A DNA stretch of 64,000 bases, from NCBI RefSeq assembly GCF_021650975.2, contig NZ_CP091285.1, positions 2,666,001 to 2,730,000 of the forward strand, read 5' to 3'. Below are positions 52,530 to 60,413 of the stretch, piece after piece (positions within the stretch are counted from its first letter, which is position 1; each line of letters starts with the position of its first letter). The stretch is from Flavobacterium jumunjinense. Its GTDB lineage: Bacteria; Bacteroidota; Bacteroidia; Flavobacteriales; Flavobacteriaceae. Under the pieces are notes generated by a model that saw only the letters and a list, made by a program, of their open reading frames with translations, was not told the origin of the DNA and ran no database searches. The position numbers were made by a program, and so were the translations under genes.

Positions 52530-53072
52530 TTAAAAAAGTATTCCTGCAGATAGTTGAAAAACACTGTTTTTAGCATCAGCATTTTTTGATATCTCACTTA
52601 ATCCAAGATTATATCTTGCTTGAATAAATAAAGATTTTGTCAACTTAAGTCCTAGTCCACCATTCACGCTAAAATCAAATGAATTGTAATCATTTAGATT
52701 GAATTCGTCTTTTTTGCTTAATAAAAATGATGCTTGTGGACCCATTTCTAAACTAATACTTTTATTAAGGTTAATTTTTGCTAAAAGAGGAATTGAAATG
52801 TAACCTAACTCATTTTTGAATTCACCAATTGCGTTCTTATAGGAAGCACCTTGAGTAGAATATAGTAATTCAGGTTGCAAGGCAAACGAATCTGAAAGAG
52901 AAATTTCTCCGATTAAACCAGCATGATAACTAGTTATTGCATCAGTTTTAATAGAAGTGTCTGTTAAATTGGCATAATTTAGACCACCTTTAATACCAAT
53001 TTTTAATGTTTGTGCGTAAAAACTATTCATAGTTATTACACTCAGAAGTAAGATAAAAACTACTTTTTTCAT
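52530..53072 (-). CDS. Porin family/outer-membrane beta-barrel protein (OMP_b-brl_2)
   Basis: 180 residues with a signal peptide (MKKVVFILLLSVITMNSFYAQ). The body has LKIGIKGGLNYANLTD, YHAGLIGEISLSDSFALQPELLYSTQGA and INLNKSISLEMGPQASFLLS, which are alternating strands of a small eight-stranded barrel. It ends in VFQLSAGILF with a terminal Phe. It sits in the outer membrane; ligand unknown. Single gene with its own terminator. Confidence 0.85.
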   Translation of the reverse strand: MKKVVFILLLSVITMNSFYAQTLKIGIKGGLNYANLTDTSIKTDAITSYHAGLIGEISLSDSFALQPELLYSTQGASYKNAIGEFKNELGYISIPLLAKINLNKSISLEMGPQASFLLSKKDEFNLNDYNSFDFSVNGGLGLKLTKSLFIQARYNLGLSEISKNADAKNSVFQLSAGILF

Positions 53073-53544
53073 ATAAACTTAATTTAATAGGTTAAAAACA
53101 ACAGTTTGTATTAATTAAAACGTTGAATAGTTCCTTAAAATTATATTTAGAAGTAAAATATTTAATAAAGGTGATCGATTAAAAGCTATTTTTCACCGAT
53201 TAAAAGGTTGTTGATATGTTAATGATAAAATTTGGAATTATTTTTTTATATAGATATTGGTTTTATTTAGTTGTTTTATTATATAAATTAGGATTTATTG
53301 TTTTAATTATTCAATTTAAGTCATAAAAATAATTGAAAAAATAATTTTTAATCTATTATTTTTATTTATTCTGTGTTTTTATCGTTTTAGTAGGCTGTAA
53401 TTTTTTCTTAAAAATGGTTCTATTTGTTTGTTGTACAGTTTTTTAAGTTTTTTTTACATTGCTTCATTTGGTTTTTTTATATTTTTTTAAATGAGAAAAG
53501 TGTTAAAGTAGTAACTTTCTTATGCTTTTTTTTAAAGTTTTATA

Positions 53545-53552
53545 TAGTTTTG
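53545..53552 (+). promoter_or_regulatory. -7 element (TAGTTTTG) before the OMP gene at 53580
   Basis: TAGTTTTG at 53545-53552 fits TAnnTTTG. The same octamer lies before the next OMP gene (54265-54272). The 507-base gap 53073-53579 is very AT-rich and shows no gene; it may hold regulatory sites. Confidence 0.5.
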
Positions 53553-53579
53553 TAGTCTCAAAATTTAAATTAAAATAAA

Positions 53580-54161
53580 ATGAAAAAATTAGTATTATCT
53601 GCAGTAGCAGTTTTTGCATTTACTTTTGCAAATGCACAAGAAGGAGAAGGAGCTGGGTTTTCTAAAGGTGATGTTTTTATTTCTGGATCTGTTGGTTTTG
53701 ATTCAACTAAGCAAGGTGACGCTAAATCTAACGAGTTCACTTTTTCACCAGCTGCTGGTTATTTTTTAACTGAAAACATTGCTGCTGGAGTAAGATTGAA
53801 TATTGTTAGCGGTGAAGAAACTACTGAAACTACTTATTCTGAATTTGGAGCAGATGTTTTTGGACGTTATTATTTTACTCCTGCATCTAAATTTTCTGTT
53901 TTTGGAGAATTAGCTGTTGGTTTTGGTAATGAAAAAAGAGAAACTGTTACTAACATAGAAACTAAATATACTAGTTTTGGTGTTAATGCTGGAGTTGGTG
54001 TTAATTATTTCTTATCTGATAATTTTGCTATTGAAGCAGGATGGGCTGGATTAGGATATAACTCTAGAAAATTAGATGCTGACGGAGCAGATGCTCAAAA
54101 TTCATTTGGTTTAGCAGTTGACATGAGTTCAATTAATTTAGGATTAGTTTATAAATTCTAA
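53580..54161 (+). CDS. Outer-membrane beta-barrel protein
   Basis: 193 residues with a signal peptide (MKKLVLSAVAVFAFTFANAQ). The mature protein is Gly/Phe/Tyr-rich with strands such as GDVFISGSVGFDSTKQ, FTFSPAAGYFLTENIAAGVRL and FSVFGELAVGFGNEK, ending in LGLVYKF with a terminal Phe. This fits an eight-strand OmpW/OmpX-type barrel. Strong leader sequence and promoter suggest good expression. It is followed by a GCGGG hairpin terminator and a paralog-like gene. Confidence 0.85.
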   Translation: MKKLVLSAVAVFAFTFANAQEGEGAGFSKGDVFISGSVGFDSTKQGDAKSNEFTFSPAAGYFLTENIAAGVRLNIVSGEETTETTYSEFGADVFGRYYFTPASKFSVFGELAVGFGNEKRETVTNIETKYTSFGVNAGVGVNYFLSDNFAIEAGWAGLGYNSRKLDADGADAQNSFGLAVDMSSINLGLVYKF

Positions 54162-54182
54162 TTATAAAGGATTAATAGATAG

Positions 54183-54208
54183 AAATCCCGCTTTTGCGGG
54201 ATTTTTTA
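54183..54208 (+). terminator. Terminator after the first OMP gene
   Basis: AAATCCCGC and GCGGGATTT pair around TTTT, followed by a T-run. Confidence 0.85.
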
Positions 54209-54264
54209 TTTCATAAAGTGGCGTATTTCATTCTTTTTTTTCTGTTTTACATTTATTTTTTTTA

Positions 54265-54272
54265 TAGTTTTG
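54265..54272 (+). promoter_or_regulatory. -7 element (TAGTTTTG) before the OMP gene at 54307
   Basis: Same TAGTTTTG octamer as at 53545, 35 bases upstream of the ATG. No convincing TTG at the -33 distance. Confidence 0.5.
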
Positions 54273-54306
54273 CATCATTAAAAATGAATTATAAAAATAA
54301 ACAAAA

Positions 54307-55065
54307 ATGAAAAAATTATTACTATCTGTAATTGCATTATATACGTTTAGTGTAGCTAATGCTCAAGATGAAATTTTAGTTAATCCAATCCTTTCTAGTA
54401 AAGGTGAAAATTATTTGCCAGAAATGGATGACTGGGCGATTAGCTTTAATGCTGACGGTATTTTTGAATATATTGGTAACTCTTTTAATGGGACTGCTGA
54501 TAATAGAGGTCCTGAAGTTGATTATGTGAGAAATAATACATTTGTTGGGAAAATGTTTAAATCTGATAAAAAAGCATATAGAGTTGTTGCTAATTTAGGA
54601 TTTGGTTCTGATTCCGATACTAATCCAGCTGGTGCTGGTGCTACTGAAGAAATTAAGAGTAGTGCTTTTGATGTTGCTTTAGGTTTAGGTCAAGAATGGA
54701 GAAAAGGAAATACGCGTTTGCAAGGTTTTTATGGTGCTGATGCATTAATAACTGCAAGTTCAAATAAAACAAAGACTGAAAACTTTGATGTTGATGGTAA
54801 TTTTGTTGATAGTAATGAATTTAAGTCAGGATTATCTTTAGGTTTGGGAGTTCAAGGTTTTATTGGTGCTGAATATTTTATTTTTCCAAAATTTGCGATT
54901 GGAGCTCAATATACTTACAGAGTAGGTTTTGATCTTAAAGGGAAAGCTAAGACTACGACTCAAACTGGTACAGCAGATCCTGTAACTGTTGATGGAAGTA
55001 AAGGCTCTTCTTTTGGTTTAGGAAATGTTGGTATTGCTTCAATTAATTTAACATTACATTTCTAA
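54307..55065 (+). CDS. Outer-membrane beta-barrel protein, second copy type
   Basis: 252 residues with a signal peptide (MKKLLLSVIALYTFSVANAQ), similar to the one of the upstream OMP gene. The body has KKAYRVVANLGFGSDSDTN, SSAFDVALGLGQEWRKGNTRLQGFYGADALI and FPKFAIGAQYTYRVGFDLKG, alternating barrel strands, and ends in ASINLTLHF. Larger than its neighbour, probably ten or twelve strands. Function unknown. It has its own promoter and terminator. Confidence 0.82.
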   Translation: MKKLLLSVIALYTFSVANAQDEILVNPILSSKGENYLPEMDDWAISFNADGIFEYIGNSFNGTADNRGPEVDYVRNNTFVGKMFKSDKKAYRVVANLGFGSDSDTNPAGAGATEEIKSSAFDVALGLGQEWRKGNTRLQGFYGADALITASSNKTKTENFDVDGNFVDSNEFKSGLSLGLGVQGFIGAEYFIFPKFAIGAQYTYRVGFDLKGKAKTTTQTGTADPVTVDGSKGSSFGLGNVGIASINLTLHF

Positions 55066-55090
55066 TCAGAAAGAAAATATAATAATTATT

Positions 55091-55118
55091 AAAATCCCGA
55101 TAGATTCGGGATTTTTTT
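55091..55118 (+). terminator. Terminator before xerD
   Basis: AAATCCCGA and TCGGGATTT form a hairpin around TAGAT, followed by a T-run. Confidence 0.8.
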
Positions 55119-55144
55119 ATGTCTTTTTTTGATACTTTTGGCTT

Positions 55145-56044
55145 ATGAGCAATTGGCAATCTTATATTAAAGAATATAGAAACTATCTAAAATTAGAAAG
55201 AGGTCTTTCTGAGAATACAATTGAAAATTATTCTTTTGATATAGAGAAACTATTGATGTTTCTATCGGAAAATAAAATAACTGAATCTCCTATTCTCATT
55301 TCAGAAGAAATAATCCAACAATTTATTTATGATGTTTCTTCTAAAGTGAATGCGAAAAGTCAAGCAAGGATAATTTCTGGATTGAAAAGTTTCTTTAATT
55401 ACTTAGTTTTTGAGGATTATAGAGATACGACTCCAATGGAATTGATAGAAGTACCTAAGACAGGAAGAAAGTTGCCAGATACGCTTTCTATAGAGGAAAT
55501 TGACAATCTAATTGGAGCTATTGATTTGTCAAGTTTTGAAGGGGAAAGGAATAGAGCAATATTGGAAACTCTTTATAGTTGCGGTCTTCGTGTTTCTGAG
55601 TTAGTAGCATTGAAAATTTCTGATTTGTTTTTTGAAGAAGGTTTTTTAAAAGTTACAGGTAAAGGAGATAAACAACGTTTTGTGCCTTTAAGTAAATCAA
55701 CAGAAAAGTATATAACAATATATAAAGAACAAATTCGTGTTCAGGTAAATGTTCAAAAAGGCTTTGAAGACACTTTGTTTTTAAATAGAAGAGGAAAGCA
55801 GTTAACGCGAGCAATGATATTTACTATCATAAAAGATTTGGCTAAGAAAATTAATTTAGCAAAAGTAATTAGTCCGCATACTTTTAGGCATTCTTTTGCT
55901 ACGCATTTACTTGAAAATGGAGCAGATTTGCGTTCTATTCAATTAATGCTAGGACATGAGTCGATAACTACAACAGAAATTTATATGCATTTAGATACTA
56001 AGTTTCTAGCCGATGTCTTGAATAATTTTCATCCTAGGAAATAA
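55145..56044 (+). CDS. xerD: Site-specific tyrosine recombinase XerD
   Basis: 299 residues, typical Xer length. The N-terminal SAM-like domain (YIKEYRNYLKLERGLSENTIENYSFDI) is followed by the catalytic domain: ETLYSCGLRVSELVAL (Arg near 148), TGKGDKQRFVPLS (Lys), ISPHTFRHSFATHLLENGADLRSIQLMLGH (His, Arg, His) and EIYMHLD (Tyr). It resolves chromosome dimers at dif together with a XerC partner. It is a housekeeping gene, unlike the island integrase, which has a long arm domain. Confidence 0.92.
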   Translation: MSNWQSYIKEYRNYLKLERGLSENTIENYSFDIEKLLMFLSENKITESPILISEEIIQQFIYDVSSKVNAKSQARIISGLKSFFNYLVFEDYRDTTPMELIEVPKTGRKLPDTLSIEEIDNLIGAIDLSSFEGERNRAILETLYSCGLRVSELVALKISDLFFEEGFLKVTGKGDKQRFVPLSKSTEKYITIYKEQIRVQVNVQKGFEDTLFLNRRGKQLTRAMIFTIIKDLAKKINLAKVISPHTFRHSFATHLLENGADLRSIQLMLGHESITTTEIYMHLDTKFLADVLNNFHPRK

Positions 56045-56072
56045 ACGTATTGATAAGTATGATATAGTTATA

Positions 56073-56120
56073 AATAAACAAAAATCGCATTAATTTTCAT
56101 TAATGCGATTTTTGTTTATT
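56073..56120. terminator. Bidirectional terminator between xerD and rny
   Basis: A perfect 21-base inverted repeat (56073-56093 and 56100-56120; core AAAATCGCATTAA) with a 6-base loop lies between the convergent genes. Confidence 0.85.
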
Positions 56121-56149
56121 ATCGTATCTACTATTTCTTAAATTGAATA

Positions 56150-57712
56150 CTATTTTGCGATATTAACAGCTCTAGTCTCTCTAATTACTGTAATTTTTAC
56201 TTGACCAGGATAAGTCATTTCTGTTTGAATTTTTTGTGAAATTTCAAAAGATAAACTTGAAGCCATTTCGTCACTTACTTTTTCGCTTTCTACAATTACA
56301 CGTAGTTCTCTACCAGCTTGAATAGCGTATGCATTTTTAACACCAGTAAAACCAAATGCGATTTCTTCTAAATCTTTTAACCTTTGGATGTAGGAATCTA
56401 AAACTTGTCTTCTTGCTCCAGGTCTTGCACCAGAAATAGCATCACAAACTTGGATAATTGGAGATATTAAAGATTTCATTTCAATTTCATCATGGTGAGC
56501 ACCAATAGCATTACAAACTTCTTCTTTTTCACCATATTTTTCAGCCCATTGCATACCTAAAATAGCATGAGGTAATTCGCTTTCAGTATCTGGAACTTTT
56601 CCAATATCGTGTAATAAACCAGCTCTTTTAGCTAATTTAACGTTTAGTCCTAGTTCAGCAGCCATTATACCACAAAGGTTAGCAACTTCTCTAGAGTGTT
56701 GTAGTAAGTTTTGTCCGTATGAAGAACGGTACTTCATTCTTCCTACTATTTTGATCAATTCAGGGTGCAATCCATGAATTCCTAAGTCAATAACTGTACG
56801 TTTACCAACTTCTATAATTTCCTCTTCAATTTGTTTTTGTGTTTTAGAAACGATTTCTTCAATTCTTGCAGGGTGAATTCTTCCGTCAGTAACTAATTTA
56901 TGTAATGCTAAACGAGCAATTTCTCTTCTTACTGGATCGAAACATGAAAGTATAATTGCTTCTGGTGTGTCATCAACAATAATTTCAACACCTGTTGCTG
57001 CTTCTAAAGCTCTAATGTTTCTTCCTTCTCTACCAATAATTCTTCCTTTAACATCATCAGATTCGATATTGAATACAGATACACAGTTTTCTACTGCTTC
57101 TTCTGTACCAACTCTTTGAATTGTGTTAATGATTATTTTTTTAGCTTCTTGCTGAGCAGTCATTTTTGATTCTTCAATTGTAGTTTGAATAAATGACATT
57201 GCAGCTGTTTTAGCTTCTGCTTTTAAGCTTTCTACTATTTGGTTTTTAGCTTCGTCAGCAGAAAGTCCAGATATAACTTCTAATTGCTCAACTTGACTTT
57301 TGTGTAATTTGTCAATTTCTTGTTGTTTCTTTTCTAAGAATTCAATTCTGTTATTGTAATCAGTAATCTTAGATTCAGCCTCGTCGTTTAGTCTTTTTGT
57401 TTTTGCTAATTCATTAGAAACTTGAGATTCTTTGTCTCTAGTTCTTTTTTCAGCATCTGCCATTTTTTTATCGCGAGACAAAATAACTTGTTCGTGTTCT
57501 GTTTTTAATTCTAAGAATTTCTCTTTCGCTTGAAGGATCTTGTCCTTTTTTATAGATTCGGCTTCAGCCTTACCATCTTTTAAAATAGATGAGGCTTCTT
57601 TTTTTGCATTTTTTATTAAAGTAGATACATTGCTTTTTTCTAAAAATTTTGCAATTCCAAATCCTACTCCAATACCTACAAAAACCCCTATTATTATACT
57701 TACTATATCCAT
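56150..57712 (-). CDS. rny: Ribonuclease Y
   Basis: 520 residues. The N-terminal membrane anchor ([24 protein letters not shown]) is followed by a long coiled coil (about 30-200), a KH domain ([31 protein letters not shown]) and an HD domain ([28 protein letters not shown]). It is a membrane-associated endoribonuclease that starts mRNA decay. It lies downstream of zapA and the candidate 6S RNA on the same strand, a standard flavobacterial arrangement. Confidence 0.96.
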   Translation of the reverse strand: MDIVSIIIGVFVGIGVGFGIAKFLEKSNVSTLIKNAKKEASSILKDGKAEAESIKKDKILQAKEKFLELKTEHEQVILSRDKKMADAEKRTRDKESQVSNELAKTKRLNDEAESKITDYNNRIEFLEKKQQEIDKLHKSQVEQLEVISGLSADEAKNQIVESLKAEAKTAAMSFIQTTIEESKMTAQQEAKKIIINTIQRVGTEEAVENCVSVFNIESDDVKGRIIGREGRNIRALEAATGVEIIVDDTPEAIILSCFDPVRREIARLALHKLVTDGRIHPARIEEIVSKTQKQIEEEIIEVGKRTVIDLGIHGLHPELIKIVGRMKYRSSYGQNLLQHSREVANLCGIMAAELGLNVKLAKRAGLLHDIGKVPDTESELPHAILGMQWAEKYGEKEEVCNAIGAHHDEIEMKSLISPIIQVCDAISGARPGARRQVLDSYIQRLKDLEEIAFGFTGVKNAYAIQAGRELRVIVESEKVSDEMASSLSFEISQKIQTEMTYPGQVKITVIRETRAVNIAK

Positions 57713-57734
57713 GTTGTTTGTAAAAATTATATAT

Positions 57735-57895
57735 AAAAAAAGCCTACATTAGGTGTTTGTATAAACTCGTAAAGACAAGTTTTGAGCTAACTCGTATTTC
57801 ATGCTTCCCACTGAAGGGCTTGCAATAGTTACGAAGATTCACTCATTTTAATTTGTTAGTGTTGAGTTTATCAAATATATACTAATGTAGGCAGT
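57735..57895 (-). ncRNA. ssrS: Candidate 6S RNA between zapA and rny
   Basis: GCCTACATTAG (57742-57752) and CTAATGTAGGC (57881-57891) pair, and the stem goes on with ATAAACTC/GAGTTTAT, enclosing ~90 bases with an inner hairpin (GCCC/GGG) and pairing TAACT/AGTTA around it. On the minus strand the stem is followed by a T-run (57733-57741), a terminator. Size, shape and position downstream of zapA fit 6S RNA, which sequesters RNA polymerase holoenzyme. No computed covariance match is available. Confidence 0.6.
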
Positions 57896-57922
57896 ATCTT
57901 ATTTTATTATGTATGAACGTTT

Positions 57923-58216
57923 TTATTTTGAGAGTAATTCACTCAGTTTTTTATCTAAATTCTTCAATCGATCAAAGGATGAATCATGATTTTGTGAAAC
58001 ATCCAATTGTTTTTGTTCAACTTGAGATGCAAATTGTAATGCGCACATTGCTAAAACATCTTGCTTGTCTCTAACGGCATAGCTTTGTTCAAATTGTTTA
58101 ATCATCACATCAATTTTTTTAGAAGCACTTCTTAAGGCTTCTTCCTGAGTCTCTTCTATCGTTAAAGGATAGACTCTGTCTGCAATTGATATTTTTATCT
58201 TTAATTTTTCACTCAT
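57923..58216 (-). CDS. zapA: Cell division protein ZapA
   Basis: 97 residues. KIKISIADRVYPLTIEETQEEALRSASKKIDVMIKQFEQSYAVRDKQDVLAMCALQFASQVE is the ZapA domain, followed by a coiled coil (LKNLDKKLSELLSK). It binds and bundles FtsZ filaments at mid-cell. It is 5 bases after the coiled-coil gene 58222-58512, and co-transcribed with it. The candidate 6S RNA follows at 27 bases. Confidence 0.93.
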   Translation of the reverse strand: MSEKLKIKISIADRVYPLTIEETQEEALRSASKKIDVMIKQFEQSYAVRDKQDVLAMCALQFASQVEQKQLDVSQNHDSSFDRLKNLDKKLSELLSK

Positions 58217-58221
58217 GCTTT

Positions 58222-58512
58222 CTAATCAGAAAGTTGTGCTATGCAATAATCGATTTCTCGAATTAATGAATTTATTTTGAGCTTCGTTTCTCTTTTGTTT
58301 TCTTCACTGCCTAATAGAGAATTTACCATTTTTAAATCATCCAACTGACTCCTAAGAGTTGCAATTTCATTTGATTGTCGCGTCTGAATATATTCAGACT
58401 CTTTAATTTTTTCTAACAATTCCGTGTTTCTTCTCTCTAGTTTTATTAACTTTTGGTTAAGCTTAAAAAACTTAATTTCAAGAGAATCAATTAATTCAGA
58501 CAATCCATTCAT
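58222..58512 (-). CDS. Small coiled-coil protein upstream of zapA
   Basis: 96 residues, almost entirely a predicted coiled coil (LEIKFFKLNQKLIKLERRNTELLEKIKESEYIQTRQSNEIATLRSQLDDLKMVN). The domain pattern and place suggest a ZapB-like or TapZ-like FtsZ-ring partner, but sequence identity to those cannot be claimed. It forms an operon with zapA. The 200 bases upstream hold no gene and are very AT-rich. Confidence 0.8.
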   Translation of the reverse strand: MNGLSELIDSLEIKFFKLNQKLIKLERRNTELLEKIKESEYIQTRQSNEIATLRSQLDDLKMVNSLLGSEENKRETKLKINSLIREIDYCIAQLSD

Positions 58513-58712
58513 GAATGATAAAATTCATTTCTATTTCTACAAAATTAGTATTACTATTGGATAATAACAATACTTTTTAAAAAAAATTGCATAAAATTTT
58601 ATTTTATTTTTAATAATTTGGTTATTAAGTAGTTATGAAATGGGTTTTTTCTTACGTATATTTGTGACTAATTTTTTTCATAACTTTAGCAATATATACA
58701 ATAATCACAAAC

Positions 58713-60401
58713 ATGAACAAGCTATTTTTAATCCTATTTCTTTCATCAATTACATTTGCACAAAAAGATTATCCTACAGATTTTATTTCTCCATTATCAA
58801 TTCCACTAGATGTTTCTGGTTCTTTTGGGGAGTTGCGAAGTAATCATTTTCATGCAGGTTTGGATTTAAAAACGAATAAAAGAGAAGGTTTAGATGTTTT
58901 TGCTGTTGGTGATGGTTATGTTTCTAGAATTAAAATATCAACATTTGGTTATGGAAAAGCTATATATATAACTCACCCAAATGGGTATACAACTGTGTAT
59001 GGTCATTTGCAAAGAGCGAATGGAGCTATAGAGGAGTATATTAGAAAAATACAGTATAAACAAAACTCGTTTGAGGTGGAAATGTTTCCTAGTGCTTCCG
59101 AATTGCCTGTTAAACAAGGTGACGTTATTGCTTTTTCTGGGAATTCTGGTGGTAGTGGTGGACCTCATTTGCATTTTGAATTTAGAGATAGTAGTACAGA
59201 GCATGTCGTAAATCCTTTATATTTTGGATTCAATAAATTTGCCAAGGATACAAAAGACCCTTTTTTGCAAGGTATTGTTGCTTATCCTATCGATAATTCA
59301 ATTGTCAATGCGTCTAATAAGCCTGTAGCAATATCATACAATAAGCAAGCAGATGGTACTTATTTAGCTTCTAAAGTTGTTGTGAAAGGCAAAGTTGGTT
59401 TTGGGATAAATGCTTATGATTATTGTACTAATCCATACAATAAGAATGGTGTTTTTAAAGTCAATGCTTATTTGAATGGAGTTTTATATTATCAATATGA
59501 TTTTGAAACTTTTTCTTTTGATGAAAGCAGGTATATTAATAATTTAATAGACTATGAACGATATAAGCAGATGAAACAAAGAGTTCAGAAGTTGTTTCAT
59601 TATTCAGATTATCCTTTGTCGGTAATAAAATCGAGTAAAAATAATGGTGTTATAAATCCGCAACCCAATACAAGTTATAATTATAAAGTAGAAATTTTAG
59701 ATTACCATAATAATAAAGCTACTTTAATTATTCCTGTTGAATTTCAGGAACAAAATAGTGTAGTTTTAAAGGAAGAGCCTGTTTTGCCTTATTTATTAAA
59801 ATCGAAAGTTGAAAATAATTATACAAAAGAAAATGTTTCTGTTTATGTGCCAGAAAATGCATTTTACGACGATTTTAGTTTTGATTTTGATGTTAAAGAT
59901 GGTATTTTGTCTTTTTCAAATGAAAATATTCCTGTGCATAAAAACATTACAGTCACATTTAATAATGTGGAAGGTTTGACTGAAGAGGAATTAAGTAAAA
60001 CATTCATTGCGTCTTTAGACGGTCATAGGTTGAGTTATAATAATACCTATAGAAAAGGAAATACATTTTCAGCAAGAGTTCGTTATTTAGATAAATATAA
60101 ATTGTCACAAGATGCAACGCCTCCGAGAATATATAATGTAAATTTTGTAGAAGGTAAAAATTTAAAAAATCAGAAAACATTAAGTGTTTCAATATCTGAT
60201 AATATATCAGGTATAGATTCTTATAATGGGTATTTAAATGGAAAGTGGATATTAATGGAGTATGATTATAAGACTAAAAAGCTAATTCATGCGTTAAGTG
60301 ATAATATGTATAGTGAAGGAAGAAATGATTTTAAAGTTGTTGTAACAGATGATATGCAAAATTCAACTACCTTTGAGTCACATTTTTTTATGAATAATTA
60401 A
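58713..60401 (+). CDS. M23 family metallopeptidase, exported
   Basis: 562 residues with a signal peptide (MNKLFLILFLSSITFAQ). The LytM/M23 domain (about 30-175) has RSNHFHAGLDLKT (zinc-binding H and D), YGHLQRANG and GGPHLHFEFRD (HxH). The rest is beta-sandwich-like, with no named domain. It cleaves peptidoglycan cross-links, or acts as an envelope regulator. It is 12 bases from the TonB-dependent receptor gene, so the two are likely co-transcribed. Confidence 0.9.
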   Translation: MNKLFLILFLSSITFAQKDYPTDFISPLSIPLDVSGSFGELRSNHFHAGLDLKTNKREGLDVFAVGDGYVSRIKISTFGYGKAIYITHPNGYTTVYGHLQRANGAIEEYIRKIQYKQNSFEVEMFPSASELPVKQGDVIAFSGNSGGSGGPHLHFEFRDSSTEHVVNPLYFGFNKFAKDTKDPFLQGIVAYPIDNSIVNASNKPVAISYNKQADGTYLASKVVVKGKVGFGINAYDYCTNPYNKNGVFKVNAYLNGVLYYQYDFETFSFDESRYINNLIDYERYKQMKQRVQKLFHYSDYPLSVIKSSKNNGVINPQPNTSYNYKVEILDYHNNKATLIIPVEFQEQNSVVLKEEPVLPYLLKSKVENNYTKENVSVYVPENAFYDDFSFDFDVKDGILSFSNENIPVHKNITVTFNNVEGLTEEELSKTFIASLDGHRLSYNNTYRKGNTFSARVRYLDKYKLSQDATPPRIYNVNFVEGKNLKNQKTLSVSISDNISGIDSYNGYLNGKWILMEYDYKTKKLIHALSDNMYSEGRNDFKVVVTDDMQNSTTFESHFFMNN

Positions 60402-60413
60402 AGATTTAAATAA

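Noticed and set aside
58640..58843. A 67-codon frame overlapping the start of the M23 peptidase gene
   Set aside because: Overlaps the signal peptide region of a clear exported protein in another frame.
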